Assembly (NCBI RefSeq): GCF_019059575.1
Contig: NW_024881587.1
Location: 527,001-591,000, forward strand
Direction: 5' to 3'
Source of the DNA: Amphibalanus amphitrite
Lineage: Eukaryota > Arthropoda > Thecostraca > Balanomorpha > Balanidae
Length of the DNA stretch: 64,000 nt
Shown here: in pieces, positions 44,158 to 54,480 of the stretch
How the letters are laid out: each line of letters opens with the position of its first letter
How positions within the stretch are numbered: the stretch's first letter is position 1
Notes under the pieces: generated by a model
Databases searched by the model: none
What the model saw: the letters and a program-made list of their open reading frames with translations, nothing else
What the model was told of the DNA's origin: nothing
Made by a program: the position numbers and the translations under genes

Positions 44158-44920
44158 AAGGAAGGGTGCCACCTTCCGAAATTTTTGTTCTATGAATCTA
44201 TTTTACTTATTTGAATTTTTAGACGTGGTTAGCGCGTCCACAATATACAAAAAACCGAAACATTGCATTTAATACATTGGCCAAAAAAAAAGATCGTTGT
44301 TTATATCACCACTACAACTCAAGGTCGTTTGATGTGGCAGCTAGGACGGCTGGCATATCCTGTTGTCATGGCAACATATCATTCTGCCATTTGCATTGAT
44401 GGCGCAACTGAGACAAAAAGATGAACAAATAAAAAGGAAGAAGATAACATGATTTGAACTAAGTTGTAGGTAACCAAGTAGGTAACTGTTGGCCATATTA
44501 TAAGTCGAGTAAATAAGTCGAGTAAAGGTTTTTCCTTTACAATGCTTAAGAGATCTATGGAACCCTTCACCCTTCATGCAACTTACTAGAAAAACTTCCC
44601 AATTAAAATTTGAAAACTTAAGTGTATACCATAAAGAAAAAATATACCCTTTCAAAATGATAAAACATGCTTCAAAAGTATAACTTTCATACATACCTTT
44701 GCTGATTTCATGTTTTATAAAATACCCTTAACACGACGAGGAAATAGTGCTGAAGATTTTTGCCTGCCCGAATGCTGGCAGCAAAACTCGCAAATGATAA
44801 CTTCACGTGCGGATTCAATGCTGACCGTCTCGAGCATAGGTAAGTGAAGCCGGTTTTTAGGTTCATGTGAGGCTAATCTTGTAAAAACTGCGTTGTGTCC
44901 AAAAGGTGGCACCCTTCCTT
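44158..44920. mobile_element. MITE family B
   Basis: TIRs AAGGAAGGGTGCCACCTT and its complement, about 763 bp; TA at 44156-44157 and 44921-44922. The second TA is shared with the next MITE. The interior is AT-rich and non-coding. Confidence 0.8.
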
Positions 44921-44922
44921 TA

Positions 44923-45412
44923 AAGGGACCCTCCCACCTTCAAAAAAGTTAATGAATTGGCATGAAAGTGATGTCCCTTGGTTCAGAAAGAGCGAAAACG
45001 AATATCTACCAAATTTCACCGAAAAATATTCACTGGTTTTCAAGATATTAGGCTTTTACTTTTGTTTACTTTTTGGGATCTCCCTGTTACTAGCGACTTT
45101 ATTTGGAAGCAATAATTTGGCAGCATTAAAGTGCGGCAGACGTTGCGCGCAAAGCAGCGTATACCACCACGTGTTAACGATGGTTTTAGTCTAAGATTTA
45201 AAAATCGTTAGATCTCCGCTGACGTCACAAATTCTAAGGGGGCATACCAATGCATTAGCCCCTTAGAATCCGAAAACTGCAAGTTTGAAATTCCATATCT
45301 TCGAATTAAAGCATTTCTCGATGTTGTGAGTGCCCAAACCGGTATTTGCAGGCCATGGTCACCAATTTGGCTATCTCAACTCAAAACTAATGTTAAGGTG
45401 GGAGGGTCCCTT
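44923..45412. mobile_element. MITE family A, second copy
   Basis: 490 bp with perfect TIRs AAGGGACCCTCCCACCTT; TA at 44921-44922 and 45413-45414. Alignable over its length with 4377-4850. Confidence 0.9.
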
Positions 45413-45660
45413 TAAGTCACTGTGCACTGATTCGCCATGCAGCGACAGCAGGGTGGTCAGAAAAAAATTATCTATCAAAATATTTCATTCATTTTATTTT
45501 TGATCTTTACCAAATTCACCTTCAAAGACTAAACCGAAATACCAACATTTCTTTTTGCTATTTTCTACGAGGCAGCCAATAAAAAATGCTTAGTATTTTG
45601 CAATTTGACGCTTCCATTCAGCAAAGAATAGTTCTTGTGAAATACGGCCCGAATCGTGTA

Positions 45661-46369
45661 CCTCGGTTACATGAGCGATCCGTTCCAAATACGCACTACG
45701 CTAATTCGCATCAGCTCCCCAAGAACGCATTCAGTGCACCGACTACATGAGCAAATTCGTATCAGTGACGTCAAACGGATCCAGTTTGGCTCTCGGCCTG
45801 ACGGAAGGTAATGCGCACTACAAACGGAATAGCATACAAATGTGGCGCACTTCCGTAGCAATAGAGGTGACTGAATTGAAAACTTAATATCTTATGTCTT
45901 TTTTTTGCATTTAATCTGCTCAAAACATTCTCAATTAACTTAACAAAAAAGAGTTAAACATTAAGTTGTCTTGCTTTGACTCATTGAGCACTTGCCTCTC
46001 TTGATTCGTCTGTAGTGCTGTCAGAAAAAATGTTTCAACTGAAAGTACTTTGATATTTTCTTTTTGGTTTTCACTATATTTATTTTTGAAAATTTGACAA
46101 AATACCGACATATTTTTTTAATTATTATTTCAAAAGAAGCAAATGAAAAAATACCTATTGTTTTGCATTTTAATGTTTCTTTTTGGAAAGAAATAGTTCC
46201 TGTAATACGTATCTTAGTCCTATTCGCTTCTAAGCCTCTTTCCCAGCGGATTTTGTTCGGACCGCCGATTCGTATTAGCAGGTGGATACATGAGTCGGTA
46301 GTACGCTCCTGATTCGCATTAGCGGTGAATCCTATCGTGATACGTATTTGCTTTGCTCATGTAACCGCG
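45661..46369. mobile_element. Inner copy of element D
   Basis: Begins CCTCGGTTACATGAGCGATC and ends 'gctcatgtaaccgcgg', parallel to the outer element's start and end. It is a self-nested insertion, shorter and diverged. Confidence 0.7.
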
Positions 46370-46738
46370 GATCGGATCGCCGATTCGTACTAGCGGGTGG
46401 CTACATGAGTCGGTAATGCGTTCCTAATTCGAATTAGCGGCTAAATACGTATTTACTGTGCTCATGTAACCCCGATATATAATGACCTTTGCTTATTGTC
46501 ACATGTGCGCCGCATTCGTGATTGTTGCCGACGCCTGTTTGCAGGTCAGCCCACTACAGTTGTTATACATATCGAAAAACCGATAGACTTTTAGGCGAAA
46601 AAAAACACTATTTTAGGCCCATTTTAATTTATTTTGCGATATTAGGTAAAAACAGAAGCTTCTTATCCTAGGAAAAATAAAATGGGAAATCATTCGAAGG
46701 TGGCACACTACCTTTAAGGGAAAATCCTGAGTACGAGC

Positions 46739-46764
46739 GGCCGGCCGGCCGGCCGGCCGGCCGT
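46739..46764. repeat. (GGCC)n tract
   Basis: Six and a half perfect GGCC units, at the place where the satellite units have 'gcggccggccgccgtgggga'. Confidence 0.85.
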
Positions 46765-47040
46765 GGGGACGCTCTTCAAAAGCTAATATCTTAGGAACGG
46801 GACATCCGATTGACAAGCGGTCTTCTTTACTGAATGTCACTTGGACGTAAAAGTTATGTGGTGTGATGGCCACCATGCGTTCTTGCCAACCACCGCACGT
46901 GGCGCGTGGTAAAGTTGGACATTTTTTAAGAACCCCCAAAATTGCAACCTCAATAGGTAACGGCACAACGGTTGGGCCGATTGAATTGAAACTCGGTACA
47001 CAGTTAGGTCTCCATCAGATAATTCATCTGCATGTGTTAA

Positions 47041-47918
47041 CCCTCGCCCGTATTGGTGTTTTTCCAGCCGCGAACGTATAAGGGGGGGGGGGGGTCCGTT
47101 GGACCCCCCCCTTGCCGTTTCGCCCCTGATCGAGCTAGAGCTTCGCGGAAAAAACGAGCGTGTTGCCCGTGACGAGAGGAAGCCGATGATACCCAATTTA
47201 AAGGTCCTAGGTCATTGGTTGACCTTGCAGGTCAGGTCAATGACCCCAAAGGCGGGAAAATCGGACCCTGTTAGAACGTCGTAAAGTGTGGCTGCTATGG
47301 GGTTTTTCGGGGTGCTGATCACGAATATCATGTTAGTTTTGATCACAGATGATGTCTTCATGTATTTAGGCCAGCTCGGGTCAGGTCAGGTCAGGTCAAC
47401 CAGTAAGGGTATTCGTAGTAGGTGGCAACCGCCTCTGACAGCTTCGTAACATGTTACGAAGGTACCAAAACTACTTCGTAAATGTTCATATGGTTGCTAA
47501 ATTCGAATTCAGCTCCAACAACTGGCCTAGAAACATGTAAAACTCGAAAAAGTGAACCGAGGTCATCAAAGGTCAATGACCTGACCTGACCTTCAGGTGA
47601 CCTTGACACCCACCCTAATGCATGGGAGCAGCATCATATCACATGTTTGAACGCTTGAAACCACGAAAAGACTGCAAACGCGCGGCTAATGCGAGCCGAC
47701 ATACGCCGAATCGCGATTCCAGCCAAACATGGTCTCGAAAAGTAGGTCACAGGTCAAAGGTCATTTGGGTCAGGGTCATGAAATTTTCAGGGTAGGTGTG
47801 AAATTGATGAACGCGAGGGTACTGAAAGTTTCGTCGCGATCGGCCGCTTTTTACGCGAGTTATTCGCGAAAAACCATGGGGGGTCCGTTCGACCCCCCCC
47901 CCCCTATACGGGCGAGGG
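47041..47918. mobile_element. piggyBac-like MITE, complete, TTAA duplication
   Basis: 878 bp, CCCTCGCCCGTAT at the left and its complement at the right, TTAA on both sides (47037-47040, 47919-47922). The uninterrupted repeat reads 'gtgttacggttgggg' elsewhere (for example 19999-20014), which confirms the empty site. It contains G and C tracts and AGGTCA direct repeats (47381-47399). Confidence 0.85.
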
Positions 47919-48240
47919 TTAAGGTTGGGGTGCTACAGCACGTGCGCACGTGCAGGGGGCGCTCCCAGATCTCGAGAACGGCTGGGCCGATTGCGCTCAA
48001 ATTTGGTACACGGTTGGGGACCAGTTAGTAGGGTGCCGTGCACAAGTCAGTTTGGACCCCGCTTGCACGCGCGCACGTGCAGAATGCCGCTTCCAGATCT
48101 CAGGAACGGCTGGGCCGATTGCGTTCAAATTTGGCACACCGCTAGCGACCGGTTAGAAGGGTGCTTTGCACAAGCCCGTTGGAAGTACCCTCTCGCCCTT
48201 GCGCACGTGCAGGGCTCACTATCTCGCTCGCTCGTTCTTC

Positions 48241-49190
48241 GCCCAAAAGGCGTTTTACTGGTTTTATGGAACTGTGATAAACTTACCAAAAGCGTAGGGA
48301 CAGCGTTGTAAACTCTGAATCTGAATCTGAATCGAGAGGAGCTTGGGCGATGTAGCTGGTTGGGCTGAAGTGTTCGGCACAAATACCAGTACCCATGACA
48401 ACCTCCTCTATGTTGCATGCAGCCAGCCACATTTTTCTTTGAGTTCATCTTGGGGCACCTGAAAAAGGTTAACGTGCTTAAAGTTTGTTGACCGAAAAGT
48501 GCCAAGTTTTTACGATATTAGGCTGGCGATGGTAATAAAGAGCAGCTTTATGCTTTAACTAATAATGCATGTGCGTGAATACCTATATTTTTAAATCTTT
48601 CTTGCAAACCAAGTCTAACTTTCTGGCATTTTTTAACAATCTTAGTCCTCTATTCGATATTTGTCTACGAGTCTTGTGTACTCTTGAGAAAACTACATCA
48701 ATGCAGGAGCAGAAAGGTCCAAGAGGTTTTATATTAGAATTTTAATTTGGCAGGGCGGCACGCATTTACAGTCACATCTCCATCTTAATGGAAATGCAGT
48801 GTAACTAGGACGAGCAAAAAAACTTCATGCGGTTTAGGCCTACAGTCCAGATCATCTTTCGAGGCTGCATTCCACCGAACCAGACAGGATTTGTTGCGCG
48901 GCGCCTCACACGAGACAGCGCGGCGCGGTGGCAGGGAGTCAGGGACGTCTCGTTCCGAAACCTCTCCAGAGCCGCTCGCAGAGTGAAACTACTTCTAGAT
49001 TGAACAGAATGGAAAAAATACACGTTATGCCGAATATGTCCGGCGTAGTGGCGGGATGGCGCTGAAAATTTCAGCGCACGTCGGCATAACTTATGCGCCG
49101 AATTCAGCGGATGGCGGTAGCCGAATTTTTCGGCGCAGGGCGGCCGTATAATTTTTGGTGAATGACGGTCACCGAATTTAGTCGGCACGC
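48241..49190. other. Unassigned sequence
   Basis: No gene recognised. It holds a short (CTGAAT)n at 48316-48333 and, at 49020-49190, several short inverted repeats on GCCGAATT/CGGCGCA. Confidence 0.4.
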
Positions 49191-49194
49191 TGGT

Positions 49195-50060
49195 CAATCT
49201 AGCAGCAGATTCGCCCTGCGGACGGCTCTGGAGAGGGTTCGGGACGAGACGTCCCCGCCCCGGTCGTCGCGTGCTGGAACTGGCGAGCCGCCCTGAGTTC
49301 ACTCAGCGGAGGAGCGACCGCCCAGGTGAGGCCTTCACCCTCGGAGCGGAAAAGGGTATGGAAGACCTTATTGAACATCGCCAAGCGTCGCAAAGTAATA
49401 TTGCAGTCACGTTCCTGCCCACTGCGGTATCGAGGGGAATGAGAGCGCGGACGACCTTGCGAAACAAGCGGCCGCCCTGCCCTCTGAGTCTGACGCCCGA
49501 CGCTGACCCGGAAGGTTCATTGTGCGGCCTCGCGTCAATGGCGCGACAACTGGTCCGAGTCACTATTCAAGCCACTCCTCGGGAGCACGCTGCCGCTCCC
49601 TATCCCCGAAGCAGACCGAGAGGACGCCGTTTCGGTGTACCAGGAGAGGGCGGGGCCCGGGCCACTGGGGCCGCTCGCTCAAGTACCTGCACTGGATTGG
49701 CCGTCTCCCATCCGAGGCGTGCCAGCAGTGCCAAAACAAGCGGTGACCACTGCCCCGCGGCGCTCTGCGCCGTGTGCAGAGAAGAGGCTGATGTGCCGGG
49801 GCACGTGCTGCTCCGCTGCCGGGCCTTCCTGGCGCCCGCCAGCCTCGTACACACCGCTCCGTCGATTTTTATGGCCCCAGAATTTCCGGCAAGGACCTTG
49901 CTTCACGGCACGACGCTACAGTGCGCCAAGCGAATAGTGGTATTGGGCTTCCGTGGAACTCATGGAAGTAAAAACTTGTTCAGACGCTCAAACATAGCCC
50001 ATAGGAGTGTCCAAGGCGGAAGGCCCCAGGATGCTCCATCTGCCGTTAGCCAGGTTAATT
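49195..50060 (+). pseudogene. LINE ORF2 C-terminus (RNase H and zinc knuckle), decayed
   Basis: Scattered frames show the end of an RNase H domain (HCGIEGNESADDLAKQAA-like, read near 49423-49480), then LHWIGRLPSEACQQC (49690-49735) and a knuckle CAVCREEADVPGHVLLRC (49765-49818; C-x2-C-x7-H-x4-C). Stops and frame changes throughout. It is a different, older copy than 6715-7356 but of the same broad RNase H-bearing group. Confidence 0.7.
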
Positions 50061-50306
50061 AAGTTAATCTGCCGTTATCCGCCGTTAGCCAGGCGAAGTC
50101 AGCGAGGGGACCGGCCGTGCGCGGCTTTGTGCGCACGTAAAACTTTGGACTCTAAATTCTGCCATAGAATCGGAATTGCGCGATCGGAGGGTAGAGGGCA
50201 GGGTCATCGTAACAAGCTTCGCTTAGCGGTGGCTCTGTCCTTGTGAATCCTTCCCATCAAAAGGTTCGGACTAGATTTATATAAAAAAAAAATCTGGTTG
50301 ATATAA
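50061..50306. other. Left flank of the giant LTR element
   Basis: Short sequence with an A run (50283-50291) next to the CCAGTA target at 50307-50312; the A run may be a LINE tail. No gene. Confidence 0.4.
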
Positions 50307-50312
50307 CCAGTA

Positions 50313-52577
50313 TGATTATATGATTCGTTCGCCAGGTCTGCCACGGTCCACACGACGACGGCGCGTTATCGTATATAGGTTACACTTCCAAAAAACATTT
50401 TTAAAAGTGTGACATATATGATTATATGATTCGTTCGCCAGGTCTGCCACGGTCCACACGACGACGGCGCTATCACCTTCCGTATCGTATGTAATGGCAA
50501 CAGTTCCAAAAACCAAATTTAAAAGTGTGACATATGTGATTATATGATTAGTCGCTTGTTCGCCTTTTGCATTATACGCCTTTTGCATTATAATGGCAAC
50601 AGTTCCAAAAACCCAATTTTAAAAGTGTGACATATATGATTATATGATTAGTCGCTCGTTTCGGTCAGCGCCTTCTCTCTCTGCACGGCCGGTGGCCGAA
50701 GGGCAACCCTCACTCGTCACAGAGCCGCGCCCATCAACAAAAACACCATAGCAGCCGGCACTCGTCATCAGAACCGCGCCCATCAACAAAAACTAGTTAA
50801 CCCGGTTATAACCTAGTTACAGGTGCACACAAACAAGTACTACGCCCCCCTCCGGTGTTGCAGCAAGGGAGCCGCAGCGCCAGTATTCCCGACTTCAAAT
50901 AAGTTCTAATAGAAAAATTAATCCACCGCAGTGCAGCGCCGCGCTTATAAATCACCCTCTGCCCTCAGAATGACAGATAGAGCAGTCGAAGGACGTCATC
51001 TGGCCTTCCAGAGCGGAGAGGGCGCCGCCCTGTTGCACCGACGGCAGGGCCGCGAGGCCGTCACGCAGCCCTCTCATCATTCGACGGCCGAGGCAGTAAA
51101 CAACGGCCGCCCGTCGTTCGACGAAGCCGTCATCCACAACGACCGTCGACGTCTGTCACGGTCCCGGACGACCAAATGCGGCCGCCACGCCGGCCGTCAC
51201 GGCCTGGCCTGGTGACTACGCCTCCATGGCCGGCGGCACTCGGGGGCCGCGGGCAAATACCGCCCGCTGGCAGCGCCCGTCGACAACACCGCGGACGGGC
51301 AGGACGATCAAGGATGAAGGGGGTTGGTGGCAGAATAATTTTAGTGATATCATCCATAAAAGCGTTCTACATTCAAGACTGAAAGAGAGTTAGACGCTCA
51401 ATCGCAATCACGCTACCATTGATCTGGCTAGCTGTTCCGAAATGTGTGCATCGAGGTAGTGCTGTTTGATTTTGATTTAGCGACGTCAAGTTATTGTTAT
51501 ATTTACCCGGCAAACTATACTACTTTGAATATCGTTGTATTCTATCTGATCGATCAACGGTGTCATGTAATCTCGCGGTGATCCATTCCAGTAAAACCAA
51601 CGTTAGAACTGTGCAGGCAAGCTGTCCGAAAAATGTTCACCGATGTCCGATGTCGGCCAATGTCTACTTAGTGTGTATCTCGACTGAAATTCAAGTAGAA
51701 CTGTAAGAGCGTAGCCGACGAGATGTGATCGTACGTGTAGCCAAACATTCGAGCCAATCTTACTTTGCCGATGCCATGATACGGAGTAAACAGACTCTCA
51801 GAAACACTATACTCACAACGGACCGGAGCGACACCACACCCTTCACCACTTAGAAGACCGTAGGGGGCAGCACCTCTCGGGTTCGGGGGGTTCGGCCGGC
51901 CGCTAGGCCCTCGAAGAAAAACTCGGGGGGAGAACGCATAAAACGGGACCGGGCGAGAGGCCCGGGGGCTCAGTCTCCTCTCGCTCTCGGCCTGACGACT
52001 GCTCGACGTGCTGCTCGAGCTACTCGAACCGTTTCCCCGCTGCAATGTGAGTGTTCACCAAAAGCACACACTTTCATTTCCACTCTTCACACTCACTGCT
52101 GCCCTTCAGGCCAGGTCAACACTTGACATGGCTCCACCACACCATTTCGTCCGCTATCATGGCATCGGTAGCTCTTCTCGGTAAATATCCATTGGCATCT
52201 AGGGAGGTCGTGCCAGGCGGCATGAGTCCGCACCGTTGGCCGGTGGCCCGTGCTATCTGTGCCCCGACAGTCGTATTAGTTGTCCGTATGTCACTGAGGT
52301 ATTTACTGGTGGCCTGAACCCGCATTATCTGCTTTTCTGTCGCACTTGTAGCTTAGTAAAATACATTAGGTGACGGGAGTCAATTCTTTAATAAGAGGTC
52401 TGGGCACCGGGGAAGAAAATGGGGAATGGGTATATGTTAGGGGAATCGAGGGGAGAGCACTGGAACACCGGGCTGAAGACGACGTACACGCTCAGAGACA
52501 CCTTAGTATAAAACACACACCGCAAGGCCATCTGACGTTCGACCCGGCCTGGGGCGAACTGAAAAACGGAAATCACA
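50313..52577 (+). repeat. 5' LTR, 2265 bp
   Basis: TGATTATATGATTCG...GAAATCACA. The first 330 bp are tandem units of about 110 bp ('gtgacatatatgattatatg', 'tgccacggtccacacgacga'). A TATA box lies at 50946. No convincing protein; an antisense frame at 51668-52045 is rich in Ser and Pro without family resemblance. Confidence 0.85.
50946..50951 (+). promoter_or_regulatory. TATA box in 5' LTR (also 60625-60630 in 3' LTR)
   Basis: TATAAA in 'gcgccgcgcttataaatcac', the best promoter-like site in the LTR. Transcription start not determined. Confidence 0.5.
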
Positions 52578-52578
52578 T

Positions 52579-52596
52579 TGGTGTCAGAAGTGGGAT
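52579..52596 (+). promoter_or_regulatory. Primer-binding site, tRNA-Leu type
   Basis: TGGTGTCAGAAGTGGGAT, one base after the LTR's terminal CA. It is the complement of the 3' 18 bases typical of animal tRNA-Leu (including CCA), as I recall them. Confidence 0.8.
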
Positions 52597-53500
52597 ATTT
52601 CTTGATCCTGTTCGGGCAGACGAACCCACTTTAAATTTATCTAGTTACTTCTGGTTGGTCCAGTACATTGTGTTTGCTTCGAATAATTTTGGTTGACTTG
52701 TCTTGCATTATCTTGGTCGGTCCACTTTGCAAGATCACTTTCCCAAAAAGTTGTGGTACCGTGGAAGGAGTCGTATTGCTTTTATTGCTTTGTGTAATCA
52801 TCGGCAACTTTCGCCGCTATTGTCAGGTGTTTCACTTTCGGTATCGGCCGGTTCAGGTTTTGCTTTCACTTGTCATACACTCTCGTTCCCACACGCGGAC
52901 AAATGAGGGCGTTGAGGCGTCAGTGTCACTACCAAAAGGACTCTCCCACCGGCAACCATTGGCCACCGAGAACCACTGTCACAAGCGCTCTCACAGATCA
53001 CACCAGTGTTTGCTGCTTGATATTGCGCCGTGTCTTGTGGTTATTCGCTGCACTTTAATTAAAAGTACCTATTTGCTACATATGCTACCTACTGACGGTT
53101 ACCTACATTATAACTCACCTACATTGTAGTTCACCCCTCTCGTCTGTTGATTGCCTTACTCTCGTGCTATTGATGTAGACGGTTCAAGTGGTGGACGGTT
53201 CAAACCATACATAAATTTTCATGTGATCTTCAATTGGCTTCATCAGGCACATTTGGTTTACAAACGCACGTTATAACTGCTAGTTAATAGTTATCTTTTT
53301 CATGCGTTAAGGAGCTGTCGAGAAAGACAAGGTCGTCCAGGTCCTCCGTAAATTTGCATTAGTAAGCGTGCTTTATAATTCTATGAGTGCCGTATTAATG
53401 TCGTTACCTTAGAGACATTCACTGTTCTCTATGCAACGTGCGGCATGGTGCATTGGGCAGTTTCCATCTGAGTACCCGGTACTGTTTGCATCATTGTTGC
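52597..53500. other. Leader/internal region of the giant LTR element, no gene recognised
   Basis: Open frames up to 153 codons (52668-53129) show no retroviral motif (no zinc knuckle, DTGA, YxDD). Probably non-coding leader. Confidence 0.45.
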
Positions 53501-53504
53501 TGCT

Positions 53505-54480
53505 TCATTGCGTCGATGCAATCTTGAGACGCTCGTGACACCCTTTGCATCTTATCGTCGCGTCACTTGCAATCTTGAGACGCTCGGCTCATGGCATCCT
53601 TTGCATCTGCATTATTGTCGTGTCGTTTGCAATCTTCCCCCATCCGTTTGCCTCATTGTTGCAGTTTTGAGACACCCACGCCATATTTTTGTTGTCTGCA
53701 ACGGTTGGGCACACAGTACACTTGCGTCTTTCCCGAGTTATCATCGTGACGTTTTTCGAACCATGAACAAGCTCGGTACCGTTTGCATCATTGTTGCTTT
53801 ATCAGGCCGTTTTAATCGTGAGGCGCCCCTAGCTCGTTTGCTGTATTTTCTTCGCGTCGTTTGCAATCTTGATACGACGCTCCTGGCACCGTTTGCATTG
53901 CCGTTGTAATCTTGAGACGACTCTAGCCTCAGTTGCGTCATTGGTACATTTTCGTCCCGTCGTTGCAATCTTGAAACAAAGCCCATTGACGCATTTTCGT
54001 CCCCTTGTTTGCAAATTTGAGACGCTCATGGCACCAGTTGCATCTTTGTTGCTTATCGTGCATTGTCAATTTGAGACGCTATTTTCAATCTTGAGACGCC
54101 CGCTACCATTTACTTCATCCTTGCATTTCCGTCGTCTCAATCTTGAGACAATCGGTACCGTTTGCATCTTTGTTGTTTTATCGTGTAGTTCAAGCTTGAT
54201 ACGCCCGTTATTTACCTCATTTTGCATCTTCTGTCGTCTCAATCTTGAGACACACGGTACCATTCGCATCATCGTTGCCATCGTTGCCTTTTCCTTTGGC
54301 TCAATCTTACGACACCTGGTACTTCTTTGCCTGGTACCGTTTACCTACATCATCGTTGCGTTCTCTGTCGTCTGAATTTTACATCATCGTTGCGTTTTCT
54401 GTCGTCTCAATTTTGAGACGCCCGGTACTGCACTTACATCGTCGCTGCATTTTCTGTCGACTGGTCTGAGATACCCGCGC
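53505..54480 (+). repeat. Internal tandem array 1 (CAATCTTGAGACG units)
   Basis: About 15 irregular 50-75-bp units containing 'tttgcatcattgttgc', 'cgtcg' and 'caatcttgagac'. Strongly T/C-rich on the plus strand. Confidence 0.8.

Larger units (their letters stand above)
43833..46474. mobile_element. TIR element D (CGGGGTTACATGAGC ends), host to three inserts
   Basis: CGGGGTTACATGAGC at the left (43833) and its complement at the right (ending 46474). Comparison with the uninterrupted left arm (40615-40630) shows 'ctctataatgacc' as the empty site, so the right arm of unit Y was split here. It carries MITEs B and A and a second copy of itself. No transposase seen; superfamily not assigned. Confidence 0.7.
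41457..46714. mobile_element. Foldback-type element, unit Y, with nested inserts
   Basis: It starts AAGGTAGTGTGCCAGCTT immediately after the TA shared with unit X and ends in the complement of AAGGTAGTGTGCCACCTT, followed by TA (46715-46716). Its core is a palindrome: about 41625-42361 pairs with 42382-43110 around a 20-base loop. The rest of its right side (43130-43830, then 46480-46714) is the reverse complement of most of unit X. The right arm lacks a 305-bp palindrome present at 41307-41612, and is split by 43833-46474. Confidence 0.75.
46725..48240 (+). repeat. Separate copy of the E-box repeat, split by a MITE
   Basis: 46765-47036 matches the 'ccgtggggacg' block of the 1.75-kb unit and 47925-48240 matches the palindrome array (47938, 48064 and a partial copy) plus the tail. 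The two parts are one copy interrupted by 47041-47918. So this repeat exists outside the 17.2-kb element. Confidence 0.75.

Noticed and set aside
50316..50588. 90-codon minus-strand frame repeated at 59995-60267
   Set aside because: Repeated only because it lies in the LTR; it spans tandem units and resembles no protein.
51668..52045. 125-codon antisense frame in both LTRs
   Set aside because: Identity between copies is explained by LTR duplication; composition is low-complexity Ser/Pro/Arg with no family resemblance. Kept only as a note in the LTR entry.
52579..52596. Match to the 3' end of tRNA-Leu
   Set aside because: Only 18 bases in antisense directly after an LTR: a primer-binding site, not a tRNA gene.
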